Position numbers and translations under genes: made by a program. A DNA stretch of 64,000 bases from CBDCIS01 sp965217565. Lineage in GTDB: Bacteria; Chloroflexota; Dehalococcoidia; Lucifugimonadales; CATOSD01. The stretch is taken from assembly GCA_965217565.1 (NCBI GenBank), contig CBDCIS010000001.1, forward strand, positions 1-64,000, written 5' to 3'. The notes below the pieces were generated by a model, which had not been told where the DNA came from, ran no database searches, and saw only the letters and a list, made by a program, of their open reading frames with translations. This document shows positions 61,715 through 64,000 of this stretch, piece after piece; the stretch's first letter is position 1; the number at the start of each line of letters is the position of its first letter.

Positions 61715-63379
61715 GAGTCTGTCTCAAAAGTCGAGCGGGGGGATATGGCTCGGGGTATACTTGGGAAGCGACAGCCCATCTCTGGAGGTGATAGAGATGC
61801 CACTGCGTCCGATGGGTCGAGAGCAGATGTGGATGTTGCCGCCGACCCTGGATGAGATGATCCCGGAGGACCATCCTGCGCGGTTCGTGGCCGAGTTCGT
61901 CGATGGGCTGAACCGAGACGACTGGGCAGAGCTCGGCGTCGATATCGAGGGATGTTGGACGGGAGCCCCGGCGTACCATCCCAGGGCGCTGTTGGGCGTG
62001 TGGCTGTATGGATTCATGACAGGCGTTCGGTCGTGCCGCAAGCTGGAGGCGGCCTGCGGAGACCAGATATCGTACCTGTGGCTGACCGGATGGCAGCGTC
62101 CAGACCACAACACCTTGTGGAGGTTCTACAAGAGCCACCGCCAGTCGATGCGCAAGTTGCTGAAGCGCACAGTGCAAACGGCGGTCAGGATGGACCTTGT
62201 GGAGTTGGCGTTGCAGGCTGTGGATGGTACGAAGGTGGGAGCGAATGCGAGCGGAGACAGGACGCTCGATGCGGAAGGACTGCAGCGTCTGTTGAGACGT
62301 CTGGAGGATGCGGTGAGGGATCTGGAAGCTCAGAGCGAGGCGGGAGAGGACGCTGCGCCCGTCCATCTGCCTCAGGAGTTGGCCGAGAAGACGGCGCTGA
62401 GAGAGCAGGTGCGCCGAGCTATGGAGGAGCTTTCGGAGCGTGGAGACATCAATCACATCAACCTCACCGATACGGACGCACGTCTGATGAGGACTCGCCA
62501 GGGGATAACGCCCTGCTACAACGCACAGGCGATGGTCTCGCCGACGCAGACCGAGGCAGGGAAGAGAGGCATGTTGATCACTGCGGTGGAGGTTACCGAT
62601 GACCCCGACGACCATTCTCAACTGGCCCCAATGCTTCAGAAGGCAGAGGAGACGACGGGTGTCAGGTCTGAGATGACGTTGGCAGACGCAGGTTATCACT
62701 CAGGGAGCAATCTGGAGGAGTGCGCGCTCAGAGACCAGCAGGTTGTGATGCCCGAGGCACAGCGTCGGGCGCTGGGCCACCCGTATCACAAGGACCGATT
62801 CACCTATGACGAGGAGACCGACAGCTACATCTGTCCAAAAGGACAGTGGCTGCGCTTCACCCGTATGAAGCGCAGACGTGGGATAGCGGTGAGGCTCTAC
62901 CGGGCCTCCGGCGCTGTCTGCCGAGCGTGTCCGGTCTTTGGGGTGTGTACGAGGGATGGCCGAAATGGGCGAGCGCTTGAGATAGGGCCGCACGACACAG
63001 CGCTGCGTCGTCATCGGCGCTGGATGCGCACCGACGAAGCCAGACAGTCCTACGATCGCAGGAAGGGTCTGGTCGAGCCGGTCTTTGGGATCATCAAAGA
63101 GCAGCAGGCGGCGCGTAGAGTCCTGCTGCGTGGCATAGACAACGTGGCCGCTGAGTGGGGCCTGTTGGCCACGGCTTTCAATCTGCGCACCCTGTGGCGC
63201 GGGTGGCGCGACTGGGCAACCCGCATATGGCGCCGCAATCTCAGCCCATCGTTTGCGCACAGGTCCATCATCGGCGCATCCGGCGCTCTGCCCTGAGACA
63301 CCCGGACCGATCATTGCACAAATGCGATCGGAGTCGGCGCTTCACTCTTATCACCACAACCCTCTTGTGAGACATGCTC
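61715..63379 (+). mobile_element. IS1182-like insertion sequence
   Basis: 1,665 bp. Terminal inverted repeats: GAGTCTGTCTCAAAAG on the left and, inward from the right, GAGCATGTCTCACAAG (13 of 16). Target duplication CTTG at 61711-61714 and 63380-63383. It carries a single transposase gene (61797-63296) that looks intact. It is inserted between hisD and hisC, in the centre of a hairpin repeat. Confidence 0.9.
61797..63296 (+). CDS. IS1182-like DDE transposase
   Basis: 499 residues. N-terminal DUF772-like domain (MPLRPMGREQMWMLPPTLDEMIPEDHPARFV), then DDE residues: Asp in AVDGTKVGANA, Asp in LADAGYHSGSN, Glu in GLVEPVFGIIKEQQ. A CRACPVFGVC zinc-like cluster precedes the third catalytic residue, as in IS1182 members. 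ATG 61797 is preceded by GGAGGTGAT. No frameshift or internal stop; probably active. Confidence 0.92.
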   Translation: MPLRPMGREQMWMLPPTLDEMIPEDHPARFVAEFVDGLNRDDWAELGVDIEGCWTGAPAYHPRALLGVWLYGFMTGVRSCRKLEAACGDQISYLWLTGWQRPDHNTLWRFYKSHRQSMRKLLKRTVQTAVRMDLVELALQAVDGTKVGANASGDRTLDAEGLQRLLRRLEDAVRDLEAQSEAGEDAAPVHLPQELAEKTALREQVRRAMEELSERGDINHINLTDTDARLMRTRQGITPCYNAQAMVSPTQTEAGKRGMLITAVEVTDDPDDHSQLAPMLQKAEETTGVRSEMTLADAGYHSGSNLEECALRDQQVVMPEAQRRALGHPYHKDRFTYDEETDSYICPKGQWLRFTRMKRRRGIAVRLYRASGAVCRACPVFGVCTRDGRNGRALEIGPHDTALRRHRRWMRTDEARQSYDRRKGLVEPVFGIIKEQQAARRVLLRGIDNVAAEWGLLATAFNLRTLWRGWRDWATRIWRRNLSPSFAHRSIIGASGALP

Positions 63380-63440
63380 CTTGTGGACGCCCAAGCCATG
63401 GGATGACCGACCAGGGCAACCACAAGGGATTGCCCCTACG
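63380..63440. repeat. REP-like doublet half, right of the IS
   Basis: CTTGTGGACGCCC completes the hairpin interrupted at 61714. After a 20-bp linker an inverted second copy follows, GGGCAACCACAAGGGATTGC then CCCTACGAGG. The two hairpins face each other as in a REPIN. Confidence 0.85.
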
Positions 63441-63649
63441 AGGAAGGGGCGGGGTTTGCAGTATGCCTACAAACTGATGCAGATTTGCCGGAGCGAATAA
63501 CGGCTGTGCGAACGATAGCTTTCTGCTAATATATACTATCGTCGCCTCGCCCAAATTGCGGGACAGGGGAATGTCAATGCAATGCCAAACGACAAACGCA
63601 TGAGACTCACCCGGGACTCATCGCGGACATCCTGACTAGAGGTGAAACC
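63441..63649. other. Gap upstream of hisC
   Basis: No gene seen. A TATATACTAT sequence at about 63530-63540 could serve as a -10 region for hisC after the IS insertion, with a poorly matched -35. The gap has no further repeats. Confidence 0.3.
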
Positions 63650-64000
63650 ATGAAGGTGGACGTAACCAAGCTCATCCGGCCCCACCTGGCCGGCGACGTC
63701 CAGAGCTACGACCCGATCGACCCGCCGGAGGTGCTTGCGCAGCAGTACGGCATCGCGCCCGACAAGGTCATCAAGCTCAACGGCAACGAGAACCCCTACG
63801 GCAACTCGCCCAAAGCGGCGGAAGCCGTCGCCAACGCGCCCCTCCAGTTCTACCCGGACCCGCTCCAACGCAGGATGCGCGACGCGCTCGCCGACTACAC
63901 CGGCATGGGCCCCGAGCACATCATAGCGGGCGCGGGCAGCGACGAGCTCATCGCGCTCCTCTTCCAGCTATTCGTGTCGCCCGGCGACAAGATTCTGGAC
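63650..64000 (+). CDS. hisC: Histidinol-phosphate aminotransferase (partial)
   Basis: N-terminal 117 residues of a fold type I aminotransferase. LIRPHLAGDVQSYDP, VIKLNGNENPYGNSPKA and QFYPDPLQRRMRDALADYTG are characteristic of HisC, then AGAGSDELIALLFQLFVSPGD. It transfers the amino group from glutamate to imidazole-acetol phosphate. ATG 63650 follows GAGGTGA. Coding region runs off the right edge. It probably continues the his operon beyond the inserted IS. Confidence 0.9.
   Translation, partial: MKVDVTKLIRPHLAGDVQSYDPIDPPEVLAQQYGIAPDKVIKLNGNENPYGNSPKAAEAVANAPLQFYPDPLQRRMRDALADYTGMGPEHIIAGAGSDELIALLFQLFVSPGDKILD

Overview
The window reads as a stretch of GC-rich bacterial chromosome carrying single-copy housekeeping genes (valS, uvrC, a XerC/D-type recombinase, lgt, recJ, fabF, mtaB, pepA, a his operon) mixed with metabolic genes for organic-acid and acyl-CoA turnover. 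Four class III (CaiB/BaiF) CoA-transferases, a Cys-less thiolase/aldolase module, several metallo-beta-lactamase-fold hydrolases, an NfeD/SPFH pair and a small XerD-UvrC neighbourhood suggest a Chloroflexota genome, perhaps of the Dehalococcoidia/SAR202 type. That placement is inference from gene content and protein style; no rRNA is present to confirm it.

Layout. 1-4.8 kb: a partial MBL-fold protein, a MoxR/ChlI-like AAA+ ATPase, three copies of a 54-bp repeat, and valS. 4.8-7.4 kb: a leftward LutA-like gene with two small membrane proteins, then about 870 bp of repeats. 7.4-13.5 kb: serine hydrolase, methyltransferase, VOC protein and amidase rightward; glycerate kinase and an arylsulfotransferase-like protein leftward. 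13.5-15.4 kb: a probably decaying aspartic protease and a toxin-antitoxin-like pair split by an inverted repeat, then a 36-bp tandem array. 15.4-31.9 kb: NfeD/SPFH pair, uvrC, recombinase, lgt, recJ-fabF, mtaB, an MBL protein, a class III aminotransferase and pepA. 32-34 kb: a winged-helix regulator, tRNA-His, an MBL protein and tRNA-Arg.

34-47.3 kb is a catabolic region: four CoA-transferases, a RidA-like protein, an aminotransferase, a TPP-dependent lyase/decarboxylase-like enzyme, an SDR and an MFS exporter, plus an A/T-richer PLD-nuclease/zinc-finger gene. 47.5-49 kb holds a truncated DUF3800 gene, a 169-bp MITE inserted in a hairpin repeat, and a phosphodiesterase. 49.2-53.5 kb is an operon of thiolase-like aldolase, DUF35 protein, two MaoC-type proteins and a serine hydrolase, resembling the ChsH1/ChsH2/Ltp2 hydratase-aldolase system. 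53.6-57 kb: orphan BrnA-like antitoxin, DegV, PadR with a HAAS-type membrane protein, and a Dpm1-like glycosyltransferase. 57.3-64 kb: hisZ-hisG-(zinc phospholipase C-like)-hisD, an IS1182-like element, and the start of hisC.

The most unusual feature is in the intergenic DNA. A family of short hairpins (arm TAGGGGC..., centre CCCTTGTGG) occurs alone, in tandem, and as an inverted doublet like a REPIN. Two different mobile elements, a 1,665-bp IS and a 169-bp MITE with matching termini, have each inserted at the CTTG/CAAG in the centre of such a hairpin, each with a 4-bp target duplication. Removing either element rebuilds an intact hairpin. This looks like a transposon system specialised for hairpin-repeat targets.
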